Assembly: GCA_021151695.1 (NCBI GenBank)
Contig: JAGKWU010000013.1
Span: 45,337 to 109,336 of the forward strand
DNA: 64,000 nucleotides
DNA from: Cellvibrionaceae bacterium
GTDB taxonomy: Bacteria; Pseudomonadota; Gammaproteobacteria; Pseudomonadales; Cellvibrionaceae
Direction of reading: 5' to 3'
The notes under the pieces: model-generated
The model's database searches: none
The model's input: the letters and a program-made list of their open reading frames with translations, nothing else
What the model was told of the DNA's origin: nothing
Shown here: positions 44,382 to 53,538 of the stretch, piece after piece
How positions within the stretch are numbered: the stretch's first letter is position 1
Layout: every line of letters begins with the position of its first letter
Translations under genes and position numbers: made by a program

Positions 44382-46202
44382 ATGCCCGTGAGCGCGCGAA
44401 TACTGCTGGTCGACGATACCCCCGAAAACCTGGATGTGCTCAGTGCTATCCTCGAAGACCTCGACTGCCAATTGATAGTCGCCACCAATGGCGAACGCGC
44501 CCTGGAGCTGACCCAGCGCCAATTACCCGACTTGATATTGCTGGATGTGATGATGCCCGGCATGAACGGGTTTGAAGTCTGCAATAAACTCAAGGCCGAT
44601 CCCACCACCGCTGAAATCCCCATTATTTTTGTCACTGCACGCACCGACGATGTCAGTGTTGGCTTTTCCGTGGGCGGCAATGATTACATCTCCAAGCCCA
44701 TCAATGCCGACGAAGTGCGCGCGCGAGTGCGTCATCAGCTTGAGCGCCGCGCGATGATGGCGGAACTGAAAACGCTCAACAAAGAGCTGGAATTGAAAGT
44801 GCGCGAGCGCACCGCCGAGCTCACCATCGCCAACCGTCAACTGCGCGAGGAGATTAACGAGCGGCGCTACATGCAAGATCGCCTCAACTATCTCGCCACC
44901 CACGATTTTGTCACCCGCCTGCACAACCGCAACTCCCTCGAATCCCACGTCTGCAACCTGCTCGCCAAAATCCAGACAGGCACTATCAAAGCGTCGTTTT
45001 TATTGCTCGATATAGATCGCTTCCGCGTGATCAACGAAAGTTGCGGCTGTATTGCGGGCGACGAGCTGTTGCGCCAGTTTTCCGATACGGTCGCAGGCCT
45101 GCTTGCGCGCGATGATTTTTTTGCGCGCATCGGCGGTGATAAATTCGCCATAGTGACGCAACACAGCGAAGTCGATAACAGTTTGGCGTTAGCGCAACAG
45201 CTGCTCGCGCAATTGAAACATTACAAATTCACCTGGGATGAACGCGAATTTAATTTAATTGCCTCCATAGGCGTACTGCCTTTGACCCGCGACATTGTCA
45301 GCTACGATCAGGTGATGCTGATGGCGGACGAGGTGATTTTTTTAGCCAAGCGCGAAGGTCGCGGTCTGGTACGCACCTACAATGAAGCCACCAAACGCTC
45401 CACCCTGGATAAAGAAAATGTTAACTGGGCGCAACGACTGGTGGATGCCAATCTCTACAACCACTATCGCGCCCACTTCCAATTGCTGGAAAATTTTGAT
45501 GGCACCAGCTCTGGAAAACTGCGCTTTGAAACCCTGATCCGCATGTGGGACCCGATACAAAACCGCCTGATTCCGCCTGGCGATTTTATTGGCCCGGCCG
45601 AGCGCTTGCATTTGATTCCCGAGCTGGACCGCTGGATGATTAACGAAGTTATCAATTTGATCAGCCTGCATCCGGATTTGCGCGATGGTATTGAATGCAT
45701 TTCCATGAACCTTTCCAGCATATCCATTCGCGAACCGCAATTTGCCGAGCAAATTGTTGAACTGATTGTTACCCATAAAATTCCTGCCGAATTACTCTGC
45801 TTTGAAATTACCGAAACCGAAGCTATCACCAGTGTTGAAGCCGCCAGCAACTTTATGGACAAATTGCGTAGCCTCGGGTGTCGCTTTTCGCTCGATGATT
45901 TTGGCAGCGGCTTTGCTTCTTACGCCTATCTGCACAAACTCGCGTTCGATACCCTCAAGATCGACGGCATTTTTGTGCGCGACATGGATCGCGAACCCAA
46001 TCACTACGCCATGGTGAAAGCGATTGTGGAAATGGCCCATTCACTCAATAAAGAAGTGGTCGCCGAATTTGTGGAGACCGAAGCCGTCGCTGAATTGCTG
46101 CGTAACCTGAAAGTAAAATGGGGGCAAGGCTATCTCTACCATAAGCCACAAGCCCTGAGCTACGAGGCGCTGCTCGCCCAGATAACCTCAGCCGCACACT
46201 GA
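44382..46202 (+). CDS. Response regulator with degenerate GGDEF and EAL-type output
   Basis: 606 residues: receiver domain 1-125 (phospho-acceptor Asp55 in ILLDVMMPG, Lys in SKPIN), a coiled linker, a GGDEF domain with GGDKF at 251-255, and an EAL domain with ETL at 383-385. The altered GGDKF makes cyclase activity unlikely. The EAL domain keeps ITETE, LDDFGSGFASYAYL and AEFVETEAVAE, so c-di-GMP hydrolysis or binding remains possible despite ETL. ATG 44382 has GAGG upstream. It directly precedes a hybrid histidine kinase (10 bp or less), so the pair probably forms one signalling unit. Confidence 0.9.
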   Translation: MPVSARILLVDDTPENLDVLSAILEDLDCQLIVATNGERALELTQRQLPDLILLDVMMPGMNGFEVCNKLKADPTTAEIPIIFVTARTDDVSVGFSVGGNDYISKPINADEVRARVRHQLERRAMMAELKTLNKELELKVRERTAELTIANRQLREEINERRYMQDRLNYLATHDFVTRLHNRNSLESHVCNLLAKIQTGTIKASFLLLDIDRFRVINESCGCIAGDELLRQFSDTVAGLLARDDFFARIGGDKFAIVTQHSEVDNSLALAQQLLAQLKHYKFTWDEREFNLIASIGVLPLTRDIVSYDQVMLMADEVIFLAKREGRGLVRTYNEATKRSTLDKENVNWAQRLVDANLYNHYRAHFQLLENFDGTSSGKLRFETLIRMWDPIQNRLIPPGDFIGPAERLHLIPELDRWMINEVINLISLHPDLRDGIECISMNLSSISIREPQFAEQIVELIVTHKIPAELLCFEITETEAITSVEAASNFMDKLRSLGCRFSLDDFGSGFASYAYLHKLAFDTLKIDGIFVRDMDREPNHYAMVKAIVEMAHSLNKEVVAEFVETEAVAELLRNLKVKWGQGYLYHKPQALSYEALLAQITSAAH

Positions 46203-46212
46203 GGTGGTGATC

Positions 46213-49200
46213 GTGAAATTATTGCGGCATCGCCTGATGCTCAATCTGTTGGTCGGCCTCAGTTATTTTGTACTGGCAAAGTTTGGTTTTGAATGGGGCG
46301 CCCTGACTGCCAATGCCACCTTATTGTGGCCCCCGTCGGGACTCGCGCTGTTTGTCTGCTTGGTATTCGGCCATCGCTGCGTTCCCGGTTTGCTGCTCTC
46401 TGCTATCGCCTCCAATTTATTTCTCTCACTCAATGACAACCTTGGCATGTCGGCTCTCAGCCTGGCAATTGCCACTATCAACGGCTTTGCCGCTGTGGGC
46501 CAAGCCTGGATCATCGCGCGCTGGGCACGCAAATGGTATCGCCAGAATTTTCGCGTAGGCACCGGCAGCGCACTCTATTTTTCATTAAAGATTTTGCTCG
46601 GCTGCACAGTCTCTGCAACGGTCAGCAATATCGCCCTTTGGCAGGCAGGTGTGGTCCCACTTGCGGATGCATTACAAAATTGGGCGGTCTGGTGGATGGG
46701 CGACAGCATTGGCATGCTGGTTATTAGCCCGATTCTGATCTGGTTTTATGAGCGCAAAAAATTGCGCAGCAACTCACAAGCTAATGCTTTTTTAATTTTT
46801 TGCGGCGGCATAGGCATGGTGTTGTTGGCAGTCGCCGCTATCGGTCACAGCGAACGGGAAACCCATAAAAAAAATATTTTGCATCAGGCCAGCAGTTTGC
46901 AAGCAGCGCTGCAATCCCATATAGATTTGACCAGCCGCGACCTGGATACACTGCAGGAATATTTTTTTAACAGCTCGCCCGACCGCAGCGAGTTCGGCAA
47001 TCTCAGTGAGCCGCTGCTGCGACGCAATCCCTGGCTGGATGCTATAGGGTGGTTGCCATTGCGTTTACAGGACAAACATCTGCAACCGGATTTTGCGCTG
47101 GATTTTACCCTGGCACGCACCGGGCAAAACGCTTCCAGTGCCGGCATTGTTGAGTGGCGACAACCCAATGCGGCCCTGTTCCCGCCAACGCTTTTCGCAC
47201 AACTCGACAGCAACCCAAGGCCCAGCTACACAGCTGACAATAAAGCCAGTGCAGCAGGCCCCGTTATCAACCTGATTGAACCCGCGTACCAATGCACCAG
47301 CGGCAAAAAGCTCGGCTGCAAAATTGCCGGCCTGGTTAACAGCGAATTAAATCTCAACGCATTAATGCGCGCCGCACTGGCCAAAAGCGACAAGCTGGAG
47401 CTGGATGTGCAGTTGCGTTTTGTCGACAAAACCAATTGGCACTGGGCTGACAACCGGTGGCAATTACAGGAGCCAAGCCATAGCCTGGTCAGCAGCCCCA
47501 TCATGATCAATGGGAAATTGCCCAGCCTGAGCGTCATGGATGGCGAATGGCAATTGTTGATGTCGCCGCGCGATTTAACTATCTGGTTTTTACCCAGCCC
47601 ACTGCAATTGATCGTGCTATGCATAGGCTTTCTGCTCACGGGTTTACTCACCGCCTATTTGCAGGCGCTGCATCGCCAGGATCAAATGATTATCGACAAC
47701 CAGGCGCGCCTGAAAGAAGAAATTGCCAGCCAAACCCAGGCGCTGCGATTGGCCAATGAATGGCTGCTAAAAGAGATTGAAGAAAAGCGCAACACGCAAG
47801 ACCAACTCAAAGCCAACGAAACCCATTTGCGCACACTGCTCGATAATATTCCCGATCCCATCTGGTTTAAATCCAACGAGGGCGCTTATCTCAGCTTTAA
47901 CAAGGCGGTGCAAAATTTATTTCTGCGCAGCCAGGAAGAAGCGGTTGGGAAAACAGCTGGCGATTATACCGACCCTGAATTTGAGCGCAGCATCCGCGAA
48001 TTTGAAGAAACCGTACTCGCCTCACAGGACGCCGTACGACGTCAGATATGGATGCACATCCCCCAACTAAAGGAACATCGTTTGATGGATACCTTGAAGG
48101 TGGCCGTGCGCGATGAGCAGCAAAATTCCATTGGCATACTCAGCATTGCACGCGATATTACCGATCACTTTGAATTGATCGACGAGCTGGAAAAATTCAA
48201 ACGCTTTGCCGAATATGCGAGCGAAGGCTTGGGCATTATGACCTTGAGCGCACACACGCTCTATATGAATGCCAGCATGAATAAAATGCTCAACAGCAAT
48301 CGCGAACAAGTGGAATATAAAGAGCATTTCTCACATTATTATCCGCTGGATATCCAACAGCAATTGCGTCAGCAGATTTTTCCGCAGGTGCTCGCCACTG
48401 GCCATTGGCAGGGCGAACTGGCAGCACTCCATGCCGATGGAACACGCTTTCCCACTAAAGAAACTTTCTTCCTGATTCGCGATGACCAAGGCAGGCCGCT
48501 CTATATGGGCGATGTCATGAGTGATATCTCCGAGCAAAAGCAAATCGAGCAGGCATTGCAGCAGGCCAAGAATGATGCCGAGGAAGCGACGCGGGCCAAG
48601 AGCCGTTTCCTCGCCAATATGAGCCACGAAATTCGCACGCCGTTAAATGCGGTGCTTGGCTATTCGCAATTGCTTATGAGCGACCAGAGCTTGTCACCAT
48701 TGCAGCGCGAGCGCATGAGTTCTATTTTGAATTCTGGCCAGCGGCTGTTGCATTTGATCAACGATATTCTCGACCTCTCCAAAATTGAAGCGGGCGCGCT
48801 GCATGTGCGTCAGGATTATTTTGATCTACACCAGGAGCTACTCGACATAATCGCGCTCATGACTGCCAAAGCCAGCAGTAAAGGCTTGCGACTGGAATAC
48901 AAAATCGATTTGCCTGCACCCGCCATCGTGAAAAGTGATCGCCAGAAAATTGGGCAAATTATTTTAAACCTGCTCGGCAATGCCATTAAGTTCACCCCCA
49001 ACGGCAGCGTGAGCCTGCTCGTAAACTTGCAGCAAAACCTGATGCACTTTCACATAGAGGATACGGGGCCAGGCATTGCAGCACAGGAATTAAAATTATT
49101 GTTTGCCGCCTTCAAACAAGGCAAAGCTGGCGAAGAATCCGGCGGTACCGGGTTAGGACTGGTTATCTCCAAACATATTGCCGAAGGACTCGGTGGCGAC

Positions 49201-49980
49201 CTGCAACTGGACAGCGAACCCGGCAAAGGTACCCATGCTCATCTGCAACTGCCATTGATGTTGGAAACAAGCACGCAGCTGGAACTGCAAACACCAACCG
49301 ACCAGGTGCGCGTAGCGGAAGACGCGCGCTGCAACGTGTTGGTAGTGGAGGACGATGCTGCCAGTCGCGATGTATTGGTAAATTTATTGCGCGATATCGG
49401 CTGCGACGTGATCACCGCCAACAACGGGCGCGAGGGTTTACTCCTGGCCAGCAGCAAAACGCTGGATATAGTCTTTACCGACATACGCATGCCCGAACTG
49501 AGCGGTACCGATATGTTGAAACAATTGCGCGAACGCGTCAGCTTTGAACAGTTGCCAGTAGTCGCGGTTTCAGCGTCCAGCCTGGAGCATGAGCGCACCT
49601 TTTATTTGGGACAGGGCTTTCACGAATTTATCGGCAAGCCCTATCAATTTCGCGATATCGCCAGCGCACTGGTGAAATTTGTACCGGGCAAATTCCACCT
49701 GCAAAAAACCGAAGTCCTGGAGCCCGCTGTATCAGAAAAGCTCCACTGGCCAGATCAACCTGATCTCGCGCAATTGCAGTTGCAATTAACCGCGCTCAAG
49801 ACGGCACTCAACAGCGGCGATATGAACAATAGTAAAAAACATTTCACCCACTTCAGCGCCGCCAGTTTGGGAGCAGCGCCCTACCAACAAATCCACAACG
49901 CCCTGCGCCAGTATGATCTGGTGCAGGCAGAAAAATGGGTGGAGGAATTATTGGCAGAAATTGCCGAGGCGATTAAATAG
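46213..49980 (+). CDS. MASE1-CHASE-PAS hybrid histidine kinase
   Basis: Large sensor kinase of about 1255 residues. Domains in order: MASE1 membrane sensor (about 10-215), an extracellular CHASE-like domain (about 230-440), a membrane helix (about 455-478), two PAS domains (about 530-770), HisKA with His805 in NMSHEIRTPLN, HATPase with NLLGNAIKF, EDTGPGI and GGTGLGL, and a receiver with Asp1090 in TDIRMPEL. The last 90 residues are helical with no clear HPt histidine motif. GTG 46213 lies 8 bases after GAGG; GTG 46204 is an alternative. Expected to be co-transcribed with the preceding regulator. Confidence 0.92.
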   Translation: MKLLRHRLMLNLLVGLSYFVLAKFGFEWGALTANATLLWPPSGLALFVCLVFGHRCVPGLLLSAIASNLFLSLNDNLGMSALSLAIATINGFAAVGQAWIIARWARKWYRQNFRVGTGSALYFSLKILLGCTVSATVSNIALWQAGVVPLADALQNWAVWWMGDSIGMLVISPILIWFYERKKLRSNSQANAFLIFCGGIGMVLLAVAAIGHSERETHKKNILHQASSLQAALQSHIDLTSRDLDTLQEYFFNSSPDRSEFGNLSEPLLRRNPWLDAIGWLPLRLQDKHLQPDFALDFTLARTGQNASSAGIVEWRQPNAALFPPTLFAQLDSNPRPSYTADNKASAAGPVINLIEPAYQCTSGKKLGCKIAGLVNSELNLNALMRAALAKSDKLELDVQLRFVDKTNWHWADNRWQLQEPSHSLVSSPIMINGKLPSLSVMDGEWQLLMSPRDLTIWFLPSPLQLIVLCIGFLLTGLLTAYLQALHRQDQMIIDNQARLKEEIASQTQALRLANEWLLKEIEEKRNTQDQLKANETHLRTLLDNIPDPIWFKSNEGAYLSFNKAVQNLFLRSQEEAVGKTAGDYTDPEFERSIREFEETVLASQDAVRRQIWMHIPQLKEHRLMDTLKVAVRDEQQNSIGILSIARDITDHFELIDELEKFKRFAEYASEGLGIMTLSAHTLYMNASMNKMLNSNREQVEYKEHFSHYYPLDIQQQLRQQIFPQVLATGHWQGELAALHADGTRFPTKETFFLIRDDQGRPLYMGDVMSDISEQKQIEQALQQAKNDAEEATRAKSRFLANMSHEIRTPLNAVLGYSQLLMSDQSLSPLQRERMSSILNSGQRLLHLINDILDLSKIEAGALHVRQDYFDLHQELLDIIALMTAKASSKGLRLEYKIDLPAPAIVKSDRQKIGQIILNLLGNAIKFTPNGSVSLLVNLQQNLMHFHIEDTGPGIAAQELKLLFAAFKQGKAGEESGGTGLGLVISKHIAEGLGGDLQLDSEPGKGTHAHLQLPLMLETSTQLELQTPTDQVRVAEDARCNVLVVEDDAASRDVLVNLLRDIGCDVITANNGREGLLLASSKTLDIVFTDIRMPELSGTDMLKQLRERVSFEQLPVVAVSASSLEHERTFYLGQGFHEFIGKPYQFRDIASALVKFVPGKFHLQKTEVLEPAVSEKLHWPDQPDLAQLQLQLTALKTALNSGDMNNSKKHFTHFSAASLGAAPYQQIHNALRQYDLVQAEKWVEELLAEIAEAIK

Positions 49981-49992
49981 CCCTTTAGAGTA

Positions 49993-50045
49993 TTTTGAAA
50001 TTAGGTGAATTTTCAAAACTCGCGAAGCATTGAAAATGTTTCGCG
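49993..50045. terminator. Probable bidirectional terminator between kinase and dtd genes
   Basis: Two hairpins lie between convergent genes: TTTTGAAA (49993-50000) with TTTCAAAA, then CGCGAAGCATT (50021-50031) with AATGTTTCGCG (50035-50045, one G-T pair, GAA loop). T-runs are short. Confidence 0.5.
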
Positions 50046-50050
50046 GCTTC

Positions 50051-50491
50051 TTAATCCATGCGCAATATAAAAGTCACAGGCCCGTCGTTAATTAAACTTA
50101 CCTGCATATCGGCGGCAAAAATGCCGGTGGCAACCTTGGGGTGTTTTGCGCGCAGTTGCGCTACAAAATAATCGTAAAGACACTCGGCGTCTGCTGGTGG
50201 AGCGGCGGAGGAAAAGCTGGGACGCAAACCTTTGTTGGTGTCGGCAGCGAGCGTGAATTGCGAGACAGCCAACACACCACCATTCACTTGCTGCACATTG
50301 CAATTCATCTTGCCCTGTTCATCGCTGAAGATGCGGTAAGCGAGCAACTTATCAATTAACTTGTCGGCGGTGGTTTCCGTATCGCTTTTTTCGATGCCGA
50401 GCAGCAGCAAAATGCCCTGCTCTATCTCACCTACCCGTTCGCCGCCAACATCCACGGCGGCGCTTTTGACACGTTGTAACAGTCCTAACAT
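50051..50491 (-). CDS. dtd: D-aminoacyl-tRNA deacylase
   Basis: Dtd hydrolyses D-aminoacyl-tRNAs and glycyl-tRNA(Ala), an editing step in translation. 146 residues (family about 145) with the active-site motifs SQFTLAADTNKGLRPSF (about 78-94) and NDGPVTF near the end, containing the Gly-cisPro pair. It follows pip by 21 bp on the minus strand; a small pip-dtd operon. Confidence 0.97.
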   Translation of the reverse strand: MLGLLQRVKSAAVDVGGERVGEIEQGILLLLGIEKSDTETTADKLIDKLLAYRIFSDEQGKMNCNVQQVNGGVLAVSQFTLAADTNKGLRPSFSSAAPPADAECLYDYFVAQLRAKHPKVATGIFAADMQVSLINDGPVTFILRMD

Positions 50492-50512
50492 AAAAGCTTT
50501 CTACTTATCGAT

Positions 50513-51484
50513 TTACGCCGTGTGGTCAGGGCGCGGGCGAATTTTTTTCGCCATCTCGTCAGTGGCGCGAACCAGTGCATCCACTATGCCGGCTTCGCGT
50601 GAAGCATGGCCGGCTTCGCGAATAATATTCAGCTCGGAATTGGCCCAGGCTTTGTGCAACAGGAAGGCGTTATCGATCGGGCAGATAACATCGTAGCGAC
50701 CGTGGACAATAACACCGGGGATATCAGCGAGCTTGTGTGCATCGCGCAGGATTTGATTGTCTTCGAGGAACGCGTTGTTCACAAAATAGTGCGCTTCGAT
50801 ACGCGCCAAAGAAAGGGCACGATGAGGTTCGGTGAAGGAATCCACCACCTCCTGATTAGGGCGCAATGTGGCCGTGCGGCCTTCCCAGAGCGACCAGGCC
50901 TTGGCCGCCGTCATCTGCTGGATTTGGTTATCGCTGGTGAGGTGGCGATAGTAGGCATTCATCATGTCGTGGCGCTCGTCCTCGGGGATGGGCGCTATAT
51001 AGTCTTCCCAATAATCGGGGAACAGGCGGCTGGCACCGTCTTGATAGAACCACAGCAAATCCACCGGACGGCAGAGAAAAATGCCGCGCAAAATCAAACC
51101 CAGCACACGCTCGGGATAGGTCTGGGCATAGACGAGACTGAGTGTGGAACCCCAGGAACCGCCGAACAACACCCACTTGTCTATACCGAGGGTTGTGCGG
51201 ATAACTTCAATATCTTCAACCAGCTTTTGCGTGCTGTTGCCCTGCAACTCGGCATGGGGCTTGGAACGGCCAGAGCCACGTTGATCAAACAGCACTATGC
51301 GATAGACCTCGGGATCAAAAAAGCGGCGGTCGTATTTGCCGCAGCCAGCACCCGGACCACCGTGCACAAACAACACAGGGATGCCATCGGGATTGCCCGA
51401 TTCATCGACGTAAAGTTCATGGGGTGTTTCAACAGGAATTGTGTGGCGCTGGTAGGGTTTAATCTCGGGGTAAAAAGTATGCAT
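50513..51484 (-). CDS. pip: Proline iminopeptidase
   Basis: Alpha/beta-hydrolase of 323 residues that removes N-terminal proline from peptides. GGPG oxyanion segment in FVHGGPGAGCG (about 40-50), DQRGSGRS, nucleophile elbow GGSWGSTLSLVYAQ, and the late Asp in HGRYDVICP and His in EAGHASRE complete the triad. The full length and absence of a signal peptide indicate a cytoplasmic enzyme. AAGG precedes the ATG. Confidence 0.95.
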   Translation of the reverse strand: MHTFYPEIKPYQRHTIPVETPHELYVDESGNPDGIPVLFVHGGPGAGCGKYDRRFFDPEVYRIVLFDQRGSGRSKPHAELQGNSTQKLVEDIEVIRTTLGIDKWVLFGGSWGSTLSLVYAQTYPERVLGLILRGIFLCRPVDLLWFYQDGASRLFPDYWEDYIAPIPEDERHDMMNAYYRHLTSDNQIQQMTAAKAWSLWEGRTATLRPNQEVVDSFTEPHRALSLARIEAHYFVNNAFLEDNQILRDAHKLADIPGVIVHGRYDVICPIDNAFLLHKAWANSELNIIREAGHASREAGIVDALVRATDEMAKKIRPRPDHTA

Positions 51485-51768
51485 AGACTGGCCTTGTTAT
51501 GTGCATGAAACTTCTTTGCAAAAACGCTGTGCAAATCGGCTGCCTGCACCGGTGAGCCCGCTGCCTTGGGCCGGGTGCGAAGCAATGGACTAAGGTAGCA
51601 CAGAGCGATGTCCATAAGCGCGGTTTTTTTCACGCAACCTCATAGCTGACGCGCTTTTTGCGGGATAGAAATAACGCCCCGGAGAACGCCGGGCAAGCGA
51701 CTCCTGACATCAAATGGCAGCAAGCTGGTGTAAACTCCAACGCAACCTGGATATTGCCCGAGAACCCC

Positions 51769-52497
51769 ATGCAACGCGCCGAACGCCTGTTCCAATTGCT
51801 CAACCTGTTGCGCAACCGCCGCACGGTGATGACCGCCAAACAAATGAGCGAGCAACTGCAGGTTTCCGAGCGCACTATCTACCGCGATATTCAATCGCTC
51901 AGCCTCTCTGGCGTACCGGTTGAGGGCGAAGCTGGCGTGGGTTACCGGCTCTCCCATCGCTACCAGTTACCGCCGCTAATGTTCGATCGCCACGAAGTGG
52001 AAGCCCTCTTACTGGGCGCACGCATGGTCAACAGTTGGGGGGATACCGACATGGCGGCCAACGCGCGCCAGGCCATTCAGAAAATCCTCGCCGTGCTACC
52101 CGATCATTTGCGTCACAGCGACGAAAACCTGCCACTGCTCGTGCCCAACTTTGAAGAGTCGCAAAAGTATTACACCGCTCACAGCCAGAGCATCCGCGCC
52201 GCCATTCGCGCCCGTGAACGCGTGGCTATTGATTACACCCGCGCCGACGAGCAGCGCTCCAATCGTGTCATTGAGCCGCTGGGGCTGATCTTTTGGGGCA
52301 AAGTCTGGACGCTGGTGGCCTGGTGCCATCTGCGTAGCGATTACCGCACTTTTCGCCTCGATCGCATCAACAGCCTGGCCACTACGGGCGAAATCTTTGA
52401 AATCAACGATAGCAAAAGCCTGCAGCATTTCCTCGCCAGGGTGGAGGCCGAACGCCAGGCCTGCGCCGAAGGTGTTCCACAAAATCCTGAAGAGTAA
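51769..52497 (+). CDS. YafY-type WYL-domain transcriptional regulator
   Basis: 242 residues from ATG 51769, starting MQRAERLFQLLNLLRNRRTV. N-terminal HTH_11 winged helix includes AKQMSEQLQVSERTIYRDIQSLS (about 22-44). The WYL domain (about 138-215) has RVIEPLGLIFWGKVWTLVAWCHLRSDYRTFRLDRI. WYL domains sense nucleic-acid or nucleotide ligands, so control of the following DNA-repair gene tag (10 bp downstream) is a reasonable inference. The frame is open 37 codons upstream, but alignment to the family favours 51769. Confidence 0.92.
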   Translation: MQRAERLFQLLNLLRNRRTVMTAKQMSEQLQVSERTIYRDIQSLSLSGVPVEGEAGVGYRLSHRYQLPPLMFDRHEVEALLLGARMVNSWGDTDMAANARQAIQKILAVLPDHLRHSDENLPLLVPNFEESQKYYTAHSQSIRAAIRARERVAIDYTRADEQRSNRVIEPLGLIFWGKVWTLVAWCHLRSDYRTFRLDRINSLATTGEIFEINDSKSLQHFLARVEAERQACAEGVPQNPEE

Positions 52498-52506
52498 AAA
52501 CGACTT

Positions 52507-53076
52507 ATGACCGACCTCAAACGCTGCCCCTGGTGCGGCACAGATCCACTCTACACGGCTTATCACGATGACGAATGGGGTATACCTGTCCGCGACGGCG
52601 ATGCACTCTTTGAATTGCTGATACTGGAAGGTGCCCAAGCCGGCCTCTCCTGGATTACGGTGCTGCGCAAACGCGAAAATTACCGTGCCGCATTTGATAA
52701 TTTCGACGCCATGAAGATCGCCCGCTATACTCAAAAGAAGCTGGACAAGCTGATGTTGAACGAAGGTATTATCCGCAACCGTCTTAAGATCGAGAGCGTT
52801 GTGAAAAATGCCAAAGCCTATCTGGCGATGCAGGATGCAGGGGAGGATTTCAGCGAATTTTTATGGAGCTTTGCAGGCGGCCAACCCAAGCACAACCGGC
52901 ACAAAACCATGGCCACCGTGCCCGCTTCCACACCCGAATCCGATGCCATGAGCAAGGCGCTCAAAAAACGCGGTTTTAACTTTGTGGGTAGCACCATTTG
53001 CTACGCCTTCATGCAGGCCGCCGGCATGGTTAACGACCATCTGGTGACTTGTCACAAACACAAGGCACAGTCTTGA
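52507..53076 (+). CDS. tag: DNA-3-methyladenine glycosylase I
   Basis: Tag removes 3-methyladenine from alkylated DNA. 189 residues with the zinc ligands Cys in RCPWCG, His in AYHDDEWG, and the late HLVTCHKH. The base-pocket region LFELLILEGAQAGLSWITVLRKRENYR (about 37-63) is highly typical. It lies 10 bp after the WYL regulator and 54 bp before a gamma-glutamylcyclotransferase-like gene. Confidence 0.97.
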   Translation: MTDLKRCPWCGTDPLYTAYHDDEWGIPVRDGDALFELLILEGAQAGLSWITVLRKRENYRAAFDNFDAMKIARYTQKKLDKLMLNEGIIRNRLKIESVVKNAKAYLAMQDAGEDFSEFLWSFAGGQPKHNRHKTMATVPASTPESDAMSKALKKRGFNFVGSTICYAFMQAAGMVNDHLVTCHKHKAQS

Positions 53077-53129
53077 ATCTGAAGGCACCACAAACCCGAA
53101 TAACTCACAGCTAATAAAGTAGTTTTGTC

Positions 53130-53534
53130 ATGTACGACTCCGCCAAAATCGATTATCTGTTTGTCTATGGCACCCTGCGCCACGCCCACGCCAGTGGCGC
53201 TAACCGCACCTATTTGCAGGGCGCCGATTATGTGTCACCAGCCAAAATCCGCGGCCAGCTCTATATGGTGGATTACTACCCGGGGCTGGTATTGAGCGAG
53301 ACAGAACACTGGGCGCTGGGGGAGATTTACTTGCTGGGCAACGAATCCCAACTGCATGAGCTGGATGTTTATGAAGGCTGCGCGAAAAAATCACCGCAAC
53401 CCCATGAATACGAACGCCGGCTTGTTGATGTACACCTGGCAAGCGGTGAGTTGATTACTGCCTGGACGTATGTGTATATCCAGGATATCAGCGAACTGAA
53501 GCTGATTAGTTCGGGGGATTTTCTGACGGCATGA
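53130..53534 (+). CDS. Gamma-glutamylcyclotransferase family protein (AIG2-like)
   Basis: 134-residue cyclotransferase-like fold. The substrate loop FVYGTLRHAHASGANR (about 9-24) and GQLYMVDYYPGLVLSE are family marks, as is the acidic ELDVYEG, whose Glu is the expected catalytic base. The family covers gamma-glutamylcyclotransferase, gamma-glutamylamine cyclotransferase and proteins of unknown substrate, so no specific name is given. It ends 4 bp before the stop of the convergent histidine kinase gene. Confidence 0.88.
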   Translation: MYDSAKIDYLFVYGTLRHAHASGANRTYLQGADYVSPAKIRGQLYMVDYYPGLVLSETEHWALGEIYLLGNESQLHELDVYEGCAKKSPQPHEYERRLVDVHLASGELITAWTYVYIQDISELKLISSGDFLTA

Positions 53535-53538
53535 GGAT

